30,485 nt of DNA from a virus: positions 1 through 30,485 of the IMG/VR virus record IMGVR_UViG_3300032116_000928; one strand, written 5' to 3'. Of this stretch, positions 1 through 6,401 are shown piece after piece. The first letter of the stretch is position 1, and every line of letters begins with the position of its first letter. The translations under genes and the position numbers were made by a program. The notes beneath the pieces are model-generated. The model did not search any database. It had not been told where the DNA came from and saw only the letters and a program-made list of their open reading frames with translations.

Positions 1-437
1 CATTGAGTATCTTTCACGGCCACGAATTTGGTAAGCAATTTATGCCATCAGTAAATGTTGCACGTGGACTTTTCTTAAAGACAAAAGCGAATGCGATGTG
101 TGGTCACCATCACCAAACTGCTGAACACACGGAGCGTGATGTAAATGGAAAGGTGATAACGTGTTGGGGTGTCGCTTGCCTTTCCGAGTTGAGTCCAGAT
201 TACAACCCCTATTCAAAATACAACCACGGATTTGCCATAATAACAAGAGGGAATGGAAAAGATTTTCACGTTAAGAACTATCGTATTCATCAAGGTCGCA
301 TCTATTAGTATCGGTATTGCTATTGGTATTTTATTATGCAGACCTGCACCCAGTCGGTTACAAATTGTAACCACTTCAGATACCATCACCGCATATTTGC
401 GGACAATAGACACGCTAACCATTGAACGCATTAAATT
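1..437. repeat. left copy of the 437-base terminal near-repeat
   Basis: Bases 1-437 match 30049-30485 without gaps. I count 21 mismatches by eye (about 95% identity). Within the phosphoesterase frame almost all differences are silent; the only residue change is Tyr to Phe. This pattern is natural strain divergence under selection rather than sequencing error. It suggests a circular or permuted genome of about 30,048 bases whose two ends came from different strain variants. Confidence 0.95.
3..308 (+). CDS. metallophosphoesterase, C-terminal fragment cut by the window edge
   Basis: This is the last third of the metallophosphoesterase that is complete at 29358-30356, here in the left copy of the terminal repeat. 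The reading frame is open through the window edge, so the apparent TTG start is not a real start. It retains the late metal-binding motifs of the calcineurin-like fold: FHGHEF near the beginning, then CGHHHQ. It differs from the complete copy by a single residue (YSKYNHG here, YSKFNHG there). It ends in the residues GRIY, and the next gene begins inside it at 253. Confidence 0.85.
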   Translation: MSIFHGHEFGKQFMPSVNVARGLFLKTKANAMCGHHHQTAEHTERDVNGKVITCWGVACLSELSPDYNPYSKYNHGFAIITRGNGKDFHVKNYRIHQGRIY

Positions 438-564
438 ACAAAAGATATATGAAAAGGATATTGATACTATTTATATGCTTGATAGCGTTGCCATTGATAG
501 CGCATACACAGAAGCTATACAAAGACTCATTGAGATGGAAGGAGCTGGATTCTTTAACCATTGA
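253..564 (+). CDS. putative inner-membrane spanin-like lysis protein
   Basis: This encodes 103 residues. An N-terminal transmembrane segment lies at about residues 9-29 (rich in Ile, Val and Gly). Behind it is a polar, probably helical tail with regularly spaced Thr, Ile, Asp and Leu. A short N-in anchor followed by a periplasmic helix is the plan of an i-spanin (Rz type). The ATG lies inside the end of the phosphoesterase gene (56-base overlap), and the 3' part overlaps the next gene by 116 bases in another frame, as in Rz/Rz1 nested pairs. It follows holin, endolysin and phosphoesterase on the circular map, which supports a lysis role. There is no clear sequence-family match, so the function is inferred from architecture and position. 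Confidence 0.55.
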   Translation: MEKIFTLRTIVFIKVASISIGIAIGILLCRPAPSRLQIVTTSDTITAYLRTIDTLTIERIKLQKIYEKDIDTIYMLDSVAIDSAYTEAIQRLIEMEGAGFFNH

Positions 565-820
565 ACGCAGGTTAGTTGTGTTGGGTGTGAGGTCATTGGA
601 TTACTACATTGATCTGAATAAAAATCAACGTGCAGAAATCAAGACATTAACTCAACTAAATGCGTTTAATGTCCGATATATTGAGCAATTAGAGCAGCAA
701 AATGAGGAATTAAGTGAGCAATTAAATGAGGAATTAAAAGCAAAAAAAAAGTGGCGCAATGCCACTCTTTTAATTGGGGGTGCTAATGTGATTTCATTGG
801 TCTACTTCATCCTTAATTGA
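449..820 (+). CDS. putative periplasmic/outer spanin-like protein with signal peptide, coiled coil and C-terminal membrane segment
   Basis: From the ATG at 449 this encodes 123 residues; an upstream ATG at 422 would add nine residues before the signal. The N-terminus MKRILILFICLIALPLIAHT is a good secretion signal, but the only Cys lies too early for a classical lipobox. Residues about 45-100 form a Gln/Glu/Leu-rich coiled coil, and the last 20 residues are a hydrophobic membrane segment. Signal plus coiled coil plus C-terminal membrane anchor resembles a unimolecular spanin, minus a clear lipidation site. It overlaps the preceding gene by 116 bases in a different frame. Its 3' end overlaps the convergent gene at 794-1351 by 27 bases and contains the terminator of the leftward operon. 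The lysis assignment is inference. Confidence 0.5.
   Translation: MKRILILFICLIALPLIAHTQKLYKDSLRWKELDSLTIERRLVVLGVRSLDYYIDLNKNQRAEIKTLTQLNAFNVRYIEQLEQQNEELSEQLNEELKAKKKWRNATLLIGGANVISLVYFILN
742..771 (-). terminator. intrinsic terminator of the leftward operon
   Basis: Read on the minus strand, a perfect 6-bp stem (AGTGGC / GCCACT, 5-base loop) is followed by nine T residues. It lies 23 bases past the stop of the last leftward gene. It sits inside the coding end of the rightward spanin-like gene. On the plus strand the stem is preceded by nine A and followed by CTTTT, so it may work both ways. Confidence 0.75.
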
Positions 821-1351
821 TTGAATAAGATTCGAATATTCTTGCTCATTCATCAGCATTGTTCCAGGTGCTAATGCGCCTAACATTCTTGGCTCATCTT
901 CATTTTTTAATCGTTCACCAAGATAAAGACATCCATCAATACCGTCAACATATAAATTACGAGTGTCTATTTTCGGAAATTTTTTGATGATGTAATCATA
1001 TGCTTTATCACTTCTTTTATCAAATATTTCCAATTCATCAATCATATCAATGTAATCTTGTTGAACGCTATACAATTCAAATTTGAATCTCATATATTCT
1101 TCCCTCTCCTGCCTATCAATCTCTTTTCCAATATACCTCAAATTTTTATGATTGATATGTTGTTGGATAAATTCATCTTGAGTTAATTGTAAACATTCAG
1201 CATCCAATTCCAAATCTTTTTTAAGATACTCCATATGATAAATTAAATCAGTTTTTTCAACTGGTATTCGTGTATCAACTTTATCATTAATTTCTTTTTC
1301 TAAAAATTGATATCGTTGAATTTCATCTTGAAATAAAAATAGCATACTCAT
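794..1351 (-). CDS. conserved-looking hypothetical protein, last gene of the leftward operon
   Basis: This encodes 185 residues, acidic and mostly helical, with many charged residues and no membrane segment or recognisable motif. The ATG at 1351 overlaps the stop of the upstream gene by four bases (ATGA type), which implies translational coupling. It is the last gene before the terminator at 742-771 and overlaps the convergent spanin-like gene by 27 bases. I do not recognise the family. Its place among small early genes suggests a host-takeover or accessory role, which is only a guess. Confidence 0.7.
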   Translation of the reverse strand: MSMLFLFQDEIQRYQFLEKEINDKVDTRIPVEKTDLIYHMEYLKKDLELDAECLQLTQDEFIQQHINHKNLRYIGKEIDRQEREEYMRFKFELYSVQQDYIDMIDELEIFDKRSDKAYDYIIKKFPKIDTRNLYVDGIDGCLYLGERLKNEDEPRMLGALAPGTMLMNEQEYSNLIQSIKDEVDQ

Positions 1352-1557
1352 TTTTTTGACATCATTCTTTTTAAGTAGATAGCAAAATCAAGAGCCTCCT
1401 CATATGCGTGTTGCATCCATTCGCGCTCTGATAAATTCGCCTTATCCACAGTTGTGCCATACTTTGCCCTGCCCATCTTTTCACGTGAGATGAGGTCTGT
1501 GATTACTTCTTTGTAGACATCACTTTGGCAGTTGTCGAAATCGTGTGTTATATTCAT
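1348..1557 (-). CDS. small phage protein related to MazG-like / dGTP-diphosphohydrolase N-terminal helices
   Basis: This encodes 69 residues. The segment from about residue 22 (SREKMGRAKYGTTVDKANLS) followed by REWMQHAYEEALDFAIYLKR resembles a widespread small phage family. That family shares the helical core of all-alpha NTP pyrophosphohydrolases, with an acidic pair of the form EE..D on the last helix. By itself it lacks a full EExxE/ExxD metal site, so enzymatic activity is uncertain. It could affect nucleotide pools or be a structural remnant. ATGA-type overlaps on both sides place it firmly in the operon. Confidence 0.65.
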   Translation of the reverse strand: MNITHDFDNCQSDVYKEVITDLISREKMGRAKYGTTVDKANLSEREWMQHAYEEALDFAIYLKRMMSKK

Positions 1558-1787
1558 CTTATTACTCTTTTTAATACGTCAAATTTTGAATTAAATATTT
1601 CTTTGGTAAACTTGCCTTTTGAATAATCAAAGAACCAACCTTCGCCATCTTTACTCCATTTTAAGTAGTTGCAAATTCTGCAACACTTGACACGTTTGTG
1701 GTCACTTGGCCTTTGGTATTTCATCTTGTCTTTGGAGAAAAAGAACAAGGGAAACTTTCGATTACAACTAAAGCACTTCTTTCTCAT
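1554..1787 (-). CDS. small zinc-finger-like protein
   Basis: This encodes 77 residues, basic. An N-terminal CFSC and a later CCRIC, about 30 residues apart, give a CxxC...CxxC arrangement typical of a zinc ribbon. A single His (SDHKR) lies before the second pair. HNH-type endonucleases can look like this at their N-terminus, but no convincing HNH active-site block is visible. It overlaps the upstream gene by 20 bases and the downstream start by four. Nucleic-acid binding is a reasonable inference; the exact role is unknown. Confidence 0.65.
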   Translation of the reverse strand: MRKKCFSCNRKFPLFFFSKDKMKYQRPSDHKRVKCCRICNYLKWSKDGEGWFFDYSKGKFTKEIFNSKFDVLKRVIR

Positions 1788-2133
1788 TCACCACCTCCAC
1801 TTTTTCAGATTCTTCTTTAGCGTTCTGAATTAATTTGGTCAATTCGGGAAGCATCCAATAACCATAGGTTGCCATTTCATAAGTAAAGTCATCCAACTGC
1901 CGAGTAATATCCGGTAGTATTGCGCCATCTACATTCCAAAGTTCAGTTATTGTCTTACCGTGTTCACGTTGAATAGACTCATTGAGTCGCTTCATCAGCA
2001 TTTTGGTTTGATGGTTGTAAAACCATTTGACAGTTTCACATTCATCAGCTGCATATAGCGAAGCTTGTAACCACATCAATAGGTTTAACACCTTAAGTTT
2101 TTCGTGGTCATCGTATGTAATTTTATTTTTCAT
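1768..2133 (-). CDS. hypothetical protein
   Basis: This encodes 121 residues, helical, with a Trp/Leu-rich N-terminal half and an acidic, Lys/Glu-rich C-terminus. No membrane segment, signal or catalytic motif is visible. It starts two bases after the Mom-like gene stop and overlaps the zinc-finger gene, so it is co-transcribed with the DNA-modification gene. I do not recognise the family. Confidence 0.65.
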   Translation of the reverse strand: MKNKITYDDHEKLKVLNLLMWLQASLYAADECETVKWFYNHQTKMLMKRLNESIQREHGKTITELWNVDGAILPDITRQLDDFTYEMATYGYWMLPELTKLIQNAKEESEKVEVVNEKEVL

Positions 2134-2135
2134 AA

Positions 2136-2825
2136 TTAAAATAATTTTGTTTGAATACTTGTAATATAACTCGCATCATATCTTTTATTTTCTCCTTTTG
2201 GATATGGTTTAATATCAAATAATTTTGCTTTCATAATTTCCTTTTTTAATCGCTTATCTGATAATATCATAACGTATCTGTATTTAGGTTCTCTACGCAC
2301 TTGGTACAATAAATCACCATATTTCTCTTTTAGCTTTTCAATCCTATTTTCTTCAAAAGCAAATTCATCCATTAAGGTTCTTGAATGAATATGTTCTTTA
2401 CCTTTCAATTTCCAATCCAATTGTATGTGACTTTCACCAGTAAACATAAAGTTTGTTGCTTGGTAAATGTAACCATTATGACCTACTGATTTATCTGCAT
2501 AACTTACAATAATAATTGGTTTCGGTAACATTTTAAAGGATTGGGATATAAAAAATGAATTAGCGTTCTTATCTATGTTATCATTTGTACAAAGTCGATT
2601 TAACTCATAAACCAAATCCATATACTTTTCACCAAACAAAGATTTTTTCATTGTCAATGGTATTGCGTTTCCAAAAGTTATTACACCTACTAATAAACTA
2701 TCGCAGTACAAACCAAAAGAATAAGTGAATGATGTTTTACGCTTCAAATAATGCTTCTTTAAAAGCCACTCGGCACATTCATAAGATTGAATTGGTTTCA
2801 CGCTATACTTTTCAGTAATGCTCAT
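2136..2825 (-). CDS. mom: Mom-like adenine hypermodification protein
   Basis: This encodes 229 residues, close to the length of phage Mu Mom. Family-type blocks are ELNRLC (residues 74-79) with ANSFFISQSFKML shortly after, then YADKSVGHNGYIYQATNF (109-126). These match the GNAT-like Mom family, which attaches a small group to N6 of adenine in phage DNA and so blocks many restriction enzymes. The start overlaps the stop of a 50-residue upstream gene (ATGA). It shares the operon with a cytosine methyltransferase, which fits a DNA-protection role. Mu Mom needs host Dam and Com for expression; no Com homologue is evident here. The modification chemistry is inferred from the family. Confidence 0.8.
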   Translation of the reverse strand: MSITEKYSVKPIQSYECAEWLLKKHYLKRKTSFTYSFGLYCDSLLVGVITFGNAIPLTMKKSLFGEKYMDLVYELNRLCTNDNIDKNANSFFISQSFKMLPKPIIIVSYADKSVGHNGYIYQATNFMFTGESHIQLDWKLKGKEHIHSRTLMDEFAFEENRIEKLKEKYGDLLYQVRREPKYRYVMILSDKRLKKEIMKAKLFDIKPYPKGENKRYDASYITSIQTKLF

Positions 2826-2974
2826 AACTCATCCTGTATTTGTTTACTGATTAATTCAAGTGCGTATTTAGCACCTGCGACAAATGCGAAATAAGCCTCT
2901 CCGCTCATCTGCTCATCGTTTCCAAATGAGGCATAACTTTCAGCCTTCATTTCAATTAGTTTGTTTAGTTCCAT
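2822..2974 (-). CDS. tiny hypothetical protein upstream of the Mom-like gene
   Basis: This encodes 50 residues beginning MELNKLIEMKAESYASFG and ending in KQIQDEL. It is a plain, probably helical protein (EAYFAFVAGAKYALELI). The stop overlaps the Mom-like ATG in an ATGA junction, and a Bacteroidota -7 motif lies about 22 bases upstream of its ATG. Small size plus perfect coupling suggests a real gene that may set translation of the Mom-like protein. Function is unknown. Confidence 0.65.
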   Translation of the reverse strand: MELNKLIEMKAESYASFGNDEQMSGEAYFAFVAGAKYALELISKQIQDEL

Positions 2975-2996
2975 ATTGTGTTTTTTTAGTTGGTTA

Positions 2997-3004
2997 CAAA
3001 TATA
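2997..3004 (-). promoter_or_regulatory. candidate internal promoter (-7 TATATTTG)
   Basis: On the minus strand TATATTTG fits the Bacteroidota -7 consensus TAnnTTTG. It is followed by GTAAC and an A-rich leader ending in CACAAT directly before the ATG at 2974. No good TTG is found at the -33 position. It would drive the Mom-like gene and the small genes separately from the terminase. Confidence 0.4.
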
Positions 3005-3013
3005 AATAAATTT

Positions 3014-4306
3014 CTATGCGAATGCATATTTCCCGAAATTCTTTTTTAATTCGTAGAATGCCCTCATCATTATTGCGTCTGCAAAGTCAGGAGAAAGGCC
3101 GTGCCTCTTTTTCAAATCTTCTTTATTTGTCACTCTCAATTTCCCATCACTATCCATCTTTTCACGTCTTATCATCTCCAGTTCTTTGACAATGGTGTCT
3201 TTATGCGTTGATTCAAATGTTATGAGGTTGTTGGTAATCAATTCGCCAAGCTTGAAATAGCAATCACTTTTGAGATTCATATAATTATCTCGCACTGCTT
3301 TTGATCCATTAAGAAATCCTTTGCATTTAAGATAATCAACTGCACCACCACCAATGCCATCCTCATCGCATAGTACATTGGATAACTTTATTCCGTGACT
3401 TTTCACCAACTGGTTAATGGTATCAACTACCTCGTTAATTGGTTTGTGTTTCAATACCACAAATGTTTCAGCGTGTAGACCATTCCACACAACTATCACA
3501 GTTCTATCATCTCCCATACGTGCAATATCCGCAGTTATGAATTTATCACTTGATGAATTTGCAGGTGTGCGGAAACATCTTAACAAGTCATCGTATTCAT
3601 AAAGTCTATCTTTCGTTTCATCATAATCCCAATCACCTTCCAAAAGTCTTTTGCGGTCTACTTCAGGCAGTAATAAAAGAGATTCAAGATACACTGGAGA
3701 TACGTGGGGATTGTCAGTTGGTAAAGCTTGGATAAATTCCCTATCTGAACGAATTAACCCACTACGTTTAGCATCAAAGAATTCACGATATAACCATCCT
3801 TTGTGAGGATTGCAAGTGAGCAGTCCTTTGGGTTTGTCATTTATTAGCTTGTATCTCACACGTGAGGCCAAGATATTAACGCATTTTTCAGAAACTTCAC
3901 CTGCCTCGTCTACAAAGTAATCAGTTAACTCAATTGACCCGAACCTTTGAAACTCGGGATCCGATGGAGTATCAGCCAAGTCCATTAGTATCGTTTGACT
4001 TCCATTGAACCAAGTTATTACGTGGTCTTGTCCGTTGTAATTGTAGTGTTTACCTGCGATAAGATTGTGATGAGCGCACAATTCAAAGAATGTTTGCATC
4101 GTTGATAGGCGCAACTTCTTTAATTCAGCACGGCCAATGAGGCCTCGGGTACCTGGGTATTTTAACCTCCTTTTTATTTGCCAATCGCATCCGAGGAATG
4201 ACTTACCGCCTGATGCAGCTCCTCCATATAAGACTTGACGAATATCGCAATTTTTGGAGAGCGCATCAAGTGCCTGCAATTGCTTTGCGTTGTATTCAAT
4301 TTTCAT
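3014..4306 (-). CDS. terL: terminase large subunit (packaging ATPase and nuclease)
   Basis: This encodes 430 residues, normal for TerL. The ATPase domain has a Walker A-type loop GGAASGGKS (28-36), Walker B FVDEAGE (131-137) and a coupling motif LLTCNP (162-167). The RNase-H-like nuclease domain has FITADIARMGDD (Asp260), LCDEDG (Asp314/316) and SPDFADA (Asp410). It packages phage DNA into the prohead at the portal and cuts it. It overlaps the methyltransferase stop by 11 bases. Unusually, it lies in the leftward replication/modification operon, while the probable small subunit (11241-11531) and the portal are on the other strand, several kilobases away. Confidence 0.95.
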   Translation of the reverse strand: MKIEYNAKQLQALDALSKNCDIRQVLYGGAASGGKSFLGCDWQIKRRLKYPGTRGLIGRAELKKLRLSTMQTFFELCAHHNLIAGKHYNYNGQDHVITWFNGSQTILMDLADTPSDPEFQRFGSIELTDYFVDEAGEVSEKCVNILASRVRYKLINDKPKGLLTCNPHKGWLYREFFDAKRSGLIRSDREFIQALPTDNPHVSPVYLESLLLLPEVDRKRLLEGDWDYDETKDRLYEYDDLLRCFRTPANSSSDKFITADIARMGDDRTVIVVWNGLHAETFVVLKHKPINEVVDTINQLVKSHGIKLSNVLCDEDGIGGGAVDYLKCKGFLNGSKAVRDNYMNLKSDCYFKLGELITNNLITFESTHKDTIVKELEMIRREKMDSDGKLRVTNKEDLKKRHGLSPDFADAIMMRAFYELKKNFGKYAFA

Positions 4307-5324
4307 CCATCATTTGTATTACGTTAAAAATCTGATATGCAACTTGTGGAACTATCGCATTTCCATATCCTTTGATTGATTCTTGCCTCCACTTTGAAAA
4401 GGTAATTCCGTCCAGTTTGGTGGGAAGCCCATCATCTCCGCTACAAATCGGGGATTGAGTTGGGAAGTTGTCCCAGTTGGGTTTAAATGCACCGCCATTT
4501 GTCTTAATTGATAATGAAGATTCACACCTTTTTTCATTTGAATTTCCTTTCGTTGTTGATACTTGCTTGGTTCTTGCTCGGTATTCCAATCGAATGAATT
4601 TGGTGTTGGTAGCATTCCAAATTTCATCATCGTTGTTAAATCGTCTATCTTTCCATCGCGAATTCGTTGATGGCTGTTTCCGTGTCCTTTCACTCTCGGA
4701 GTTGGAAGTAATCTCGCAACATCGTTTAATTTTGCACCAAACTGAATATTTGTTGTGTCCGATGTTCTTATAAATCTCCCATTTTGCAAACTGATTTGAT
4801 CTATTCTTTTTGGACTTCCTTCGATATCTGCTACGCAAGGAGTGGGCAACAAACCAAACTCTGTCTCTTCGGTGTGGCGCACCAACGGCACAAGCTGGAA
4901 GTATAAACGGAATGACTTCATACCCTTCATTTTCCAATTCAGCGCACACTTCTTCGAAGACCAATCCCCCATTCCAATTAGTAATTCCACGAACATTCTC
5001 CCCCACAACGTATGTCGGTTGAATCTCTTGAATTGCTCGGAGCATATGCGGCCAGAGGTGTCGCTCGTCCTCTTTCCCAAGTCGCTTTCCTGCTGATGAA
5101 TATGGTTGGCAGGGGAATCCACCTGTGAGTATGTCAATTGCTCCTCTGTGAATAGTGAAATCTGTTTTTGTGATATCTTCATAACTAATTGAATTTGGAA
5201 AATGATAATGTAAAACTTGTCTTGGAAATGGCATCCATTCGCAATGAAATATATTTTCCCATCCCATCCATTCAGCAGCTAAATCAAAGCCACCAATTCC
5301 GCTGAACAAACTACCGTGCCTCAT
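4296..5324 (-). CDS. dcm: DNA (cytosine-5) methyltransferase
   Basis: This encodes 342 residues. C5-methyltransferase motifs in order are: I, LFSGIGGFDLA (6-16); IV, GGFPCQPYSSAG (68-79, catalytic Cys72); VI, ENVRG (109-113); VIII, GAPHRRDRVWFVA (148-160); X, GYGNAIVPQVAYQIF (319-333). The stretch from about 165 to 280 is where target recognition is expected. Here it is rich in Ser, Asn, Arg and Lys and looks unlike a normal compact domain, because another gene is overprinted on it. It would methylate cytosine in phage DNA to evade restriction. It starts in an ATGA overlap with the upstream gene and ends 11 bases inside terL. The target sequence cannot be read from the protein. Confidence 0.92.
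   Translation of the reverse strand: MRHGSLFSGIGGFDLAAEWMGWENIFHCEWMPFPRQVLHYHFPNSISYEDITKTDFTIHRGAIDILTGGFPCQPYSSAGKRLGKEDERHLWPHMLRAIQEIQPTYVVGENVRGITNWNGGLVFEEVCAELENEGYEVIPFILPACAVGAPHRRDRVWFVAHSLRSRYRRKSKKNRSNQFAKWEIYKNIGHNKYSVWCKIKRCCEITSNSESERTRKQPSTNSRWKDRRFNNDDEIWNATNTKFIRLEYRARTKQVSTTKGNSNEKRCESSLSIKTNGGAFKPNWDNFPTQSPICSGDDGLPTKLDGITFSKWRQESIKGYGNAIVPQVAYQIFNVIQMMDEN
4352..5182 (-). CDS. LPTP-repeat protein overprinted on the cytosine methyltransferase gene
   Basis: An uninterrupted 276-codon frame lies wholly inside the methyltransferase gene on the same strand, in the +1 frame. Its product is not random. It has a fairly even composition, three LPTP motifs (112-115, 159-162, 191-194), and a C-terminal block LNPRFVAEMMGFPPNWT (242-258). 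I recognise these blocks from phage proteins often found next to or overlapping Dcm genes, sometimes annotated as methyltransferase C-terminal or hypothetical. The Asn-Ala-Thr-Asn-Thr type segments of Dcm are the same bases as the LPTP motifs. The role is unknown; a target-recognition or partner subunit of the methyltransferase is a plausible guess. Expression is not shown. Confidence 0.6.
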   Translation of the reverse strand: MKISQKQISLFTEEQLTYSQVDSPANHIHQQESDLGKRTSDTSGRICSEQFKRFNRHTLWGRMFVELLIGMGDWSSKKCALNWKMKGMKSFRLYFQLVPLVRHTEETEFGLLPTPCVADIEGSPKRIDQISLQNGRFIRTSDTTNIQFGAKLNDVARLLPTPRVKGHGNSHQRIRDGKIDDLTTMMKFGMLPTPNSFDWNTEQEPSKYQQRKEIQMKKGVNLHYQLRQMAVHLNPTGTTSQLNPRFVAEMMGFPPNWTELPFQSGGKNQSKDMEMR

Positions 5325-6094
5325 AGTTTTTCTTTAGCCTTTTGTTGCAAAATATGACTGTCCATTATATCTGCATACACAAGCCTTGATAATTCCGCTT
5401 GATAATCTTCTTTGATACGATCCTTTGAAAGCTTATCAAGTCGCTTGAATTTGTAGTCACTCATTTGATTTGCGTCAAGTGTCTTTTTGTATGCCATAAA
5501 TTGCCATCTTTTCCATTCGTCATCACTCCAGGTCGCATCCGTGTAAGCACCTAATTCATACAACTTGCGAAGTTTCATTGGTGCTAACATCAGAACGTAA
5601 TCCCTTTTATTCTCTTTCCAATATTGAATATCATCAGTAAACATCTTGAGCCAATTAACTGGAGTAGATTCATCAACTGATGGGGCAGGAATGGATAGCT
5701 TTTGTTTCTTTTTGTCAATAGCTAAATTCATCTTCATTTTGTACTCGCTATATTGCTTCAATACATCAGATAAAAACCCAACTGACATCAACCCAAAGCA
5801 TTCCACACGTGGCCATTCTTGACCTACTGCGTTGAGTTGGAAGGCAAGTGCTAACTCGCCAATTGTAACGTATCTGTAATGGCCTTGAATTACACCATAA
5901 AGAAGATTTGTTTCCTCATCAGATGGAAGTGTTTTGATTCCATATAGCACGATGCCATAGGACAAAGTCTGCTTAAATATTGAGAGTGTGCAGTCACCAA
6001 GATTGATTTGTTCCTGCGCTTGCAAATAAGCCTTCTCATTATGCGTCAAGCCATTGTTGTAAGCTTGACCGTTGTATTCTACCAATTGTGTCAT
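5321..6094 (-). CDS. conserved phage protein of unknown function in the replication block
   Basis: This encodes 257 residues, soluble, mixed helical. A central segment (GHYRYVTIGELALAF, then CFGLMSVGFLSDVL) looks structured and may be DNA-associated; the C-terminal half is Lys/Asp/Tyr-rich. It lies between the replication-domain gene and the methyltransferase, overlapping the former by 56 bases and the latter by four. The position suggests involvement in replication initiation or helicase loading, but no motif proves it. Confidence 0.7.
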   Translation of the reverse strand: MTQLVEYNGQAYNNGLTHNEKAYLQAQEQINLGDCTLSIFKQTLSYGIVLYGIKTLPSDEETNLLYGVIQGHYRYVTIGELALAFQLNAVGQEWPRVECFGLMSVGFLSDVLKQYSEYKMKMNLAIDKKKQKLSIPAPSVDESTPVNWLKMFTDDIQYWKENKRDYVLMLAPMKLRKLYELGAYTDATWSDDEWKRWQFMAYKKTLDANQMSDYKFKRLDKLSKDRIKEDYQAELSRLVYADIMDSHILQQKAKEKL

Positions 6095-6401
6095 TGTGTT
6101 GATTTTTAGTTACAAATTTAGTTAGATCCCAAGCTGACCTCATCGCTGCTTTCCAATCTTTCATTTTGTTTTTGCCGTACTTCCATCCGGTATTGGTGTA
6201 GTGGCTAATAAATACATCAGCGAAATTTAGCGCATCTTCAGATGTAGCGTGTGGCATCTTTTCGAGGAAGTGGTCTGCGACCTCCTCAAGTGATGGCACA
6301 ATGAAATGAGACACGGCTAATTTTTTCGGGAGTAATTCCTCGAGTCTTTTTATCCTCTCTTCCAAGGATTGAACCTTTGAGAGCAAAATAAGGTTGTCCA
6401 T
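6039..6401 (-). CDS. replisome-organizer-like C-terminal domain protein
   Basis: This encodes 120 residues. An N-terminal leucine-zipper-like segment (VQSLEERIKRLEELL) is followed by FIVPSLEEVADHF and then GWKYGKNKMKDWKAAMRSAW. That last pattern is typical of the C-terminal domain of many phage and plasmid replication initiators, where it follows a winged helix. Here it is a stand-alone protein with a coiled coil, perhaps paired with the DnaA-like protein encoded just upstream. It overlaps that gene by 116 bases in another frame, and the next gene by 56. The role in origin recognition is inferred. Confidence 0.7.
   Translation of the reverse strand: MDNLILLSKVQSLEERIKRLEELLPKKLAVSHFIVPSLEEVADHFLEKMPHATSEDALNFADVFISHYTNTGWKYGKNKMKDWKAAMRSAWDLTKFVTKNQHNDTIGRIQRSSLQQWLDA
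6113..6120 (-). promoter_or_regulatory. candidate internal promoter (-7 TAAATTTG)
   Basis: On the minus strand TAAATTTG fits TAnnTTTG and is followed by GTAAC, an A-rich stretch and CACA just before the ATG at 6094. This is the same layout as at 2997-3004. No TTG lies at -33, so this is a candidate only. Confidence 0.3.

Noticed and set aside
1442-1450. Perfect DnaA box TTATCCACA
   Set aside because: A single copy inside a coding gene; one such match is fairly likely by chance in 30 kb, and no cluster or AT-rich element accompanies it.
4468-5096. Open frames on the plus strand opposite the methyltransferase
   Set aside because: They are short, lack motifs, and lie antisense to two strong sense frames; judged to be shadows.
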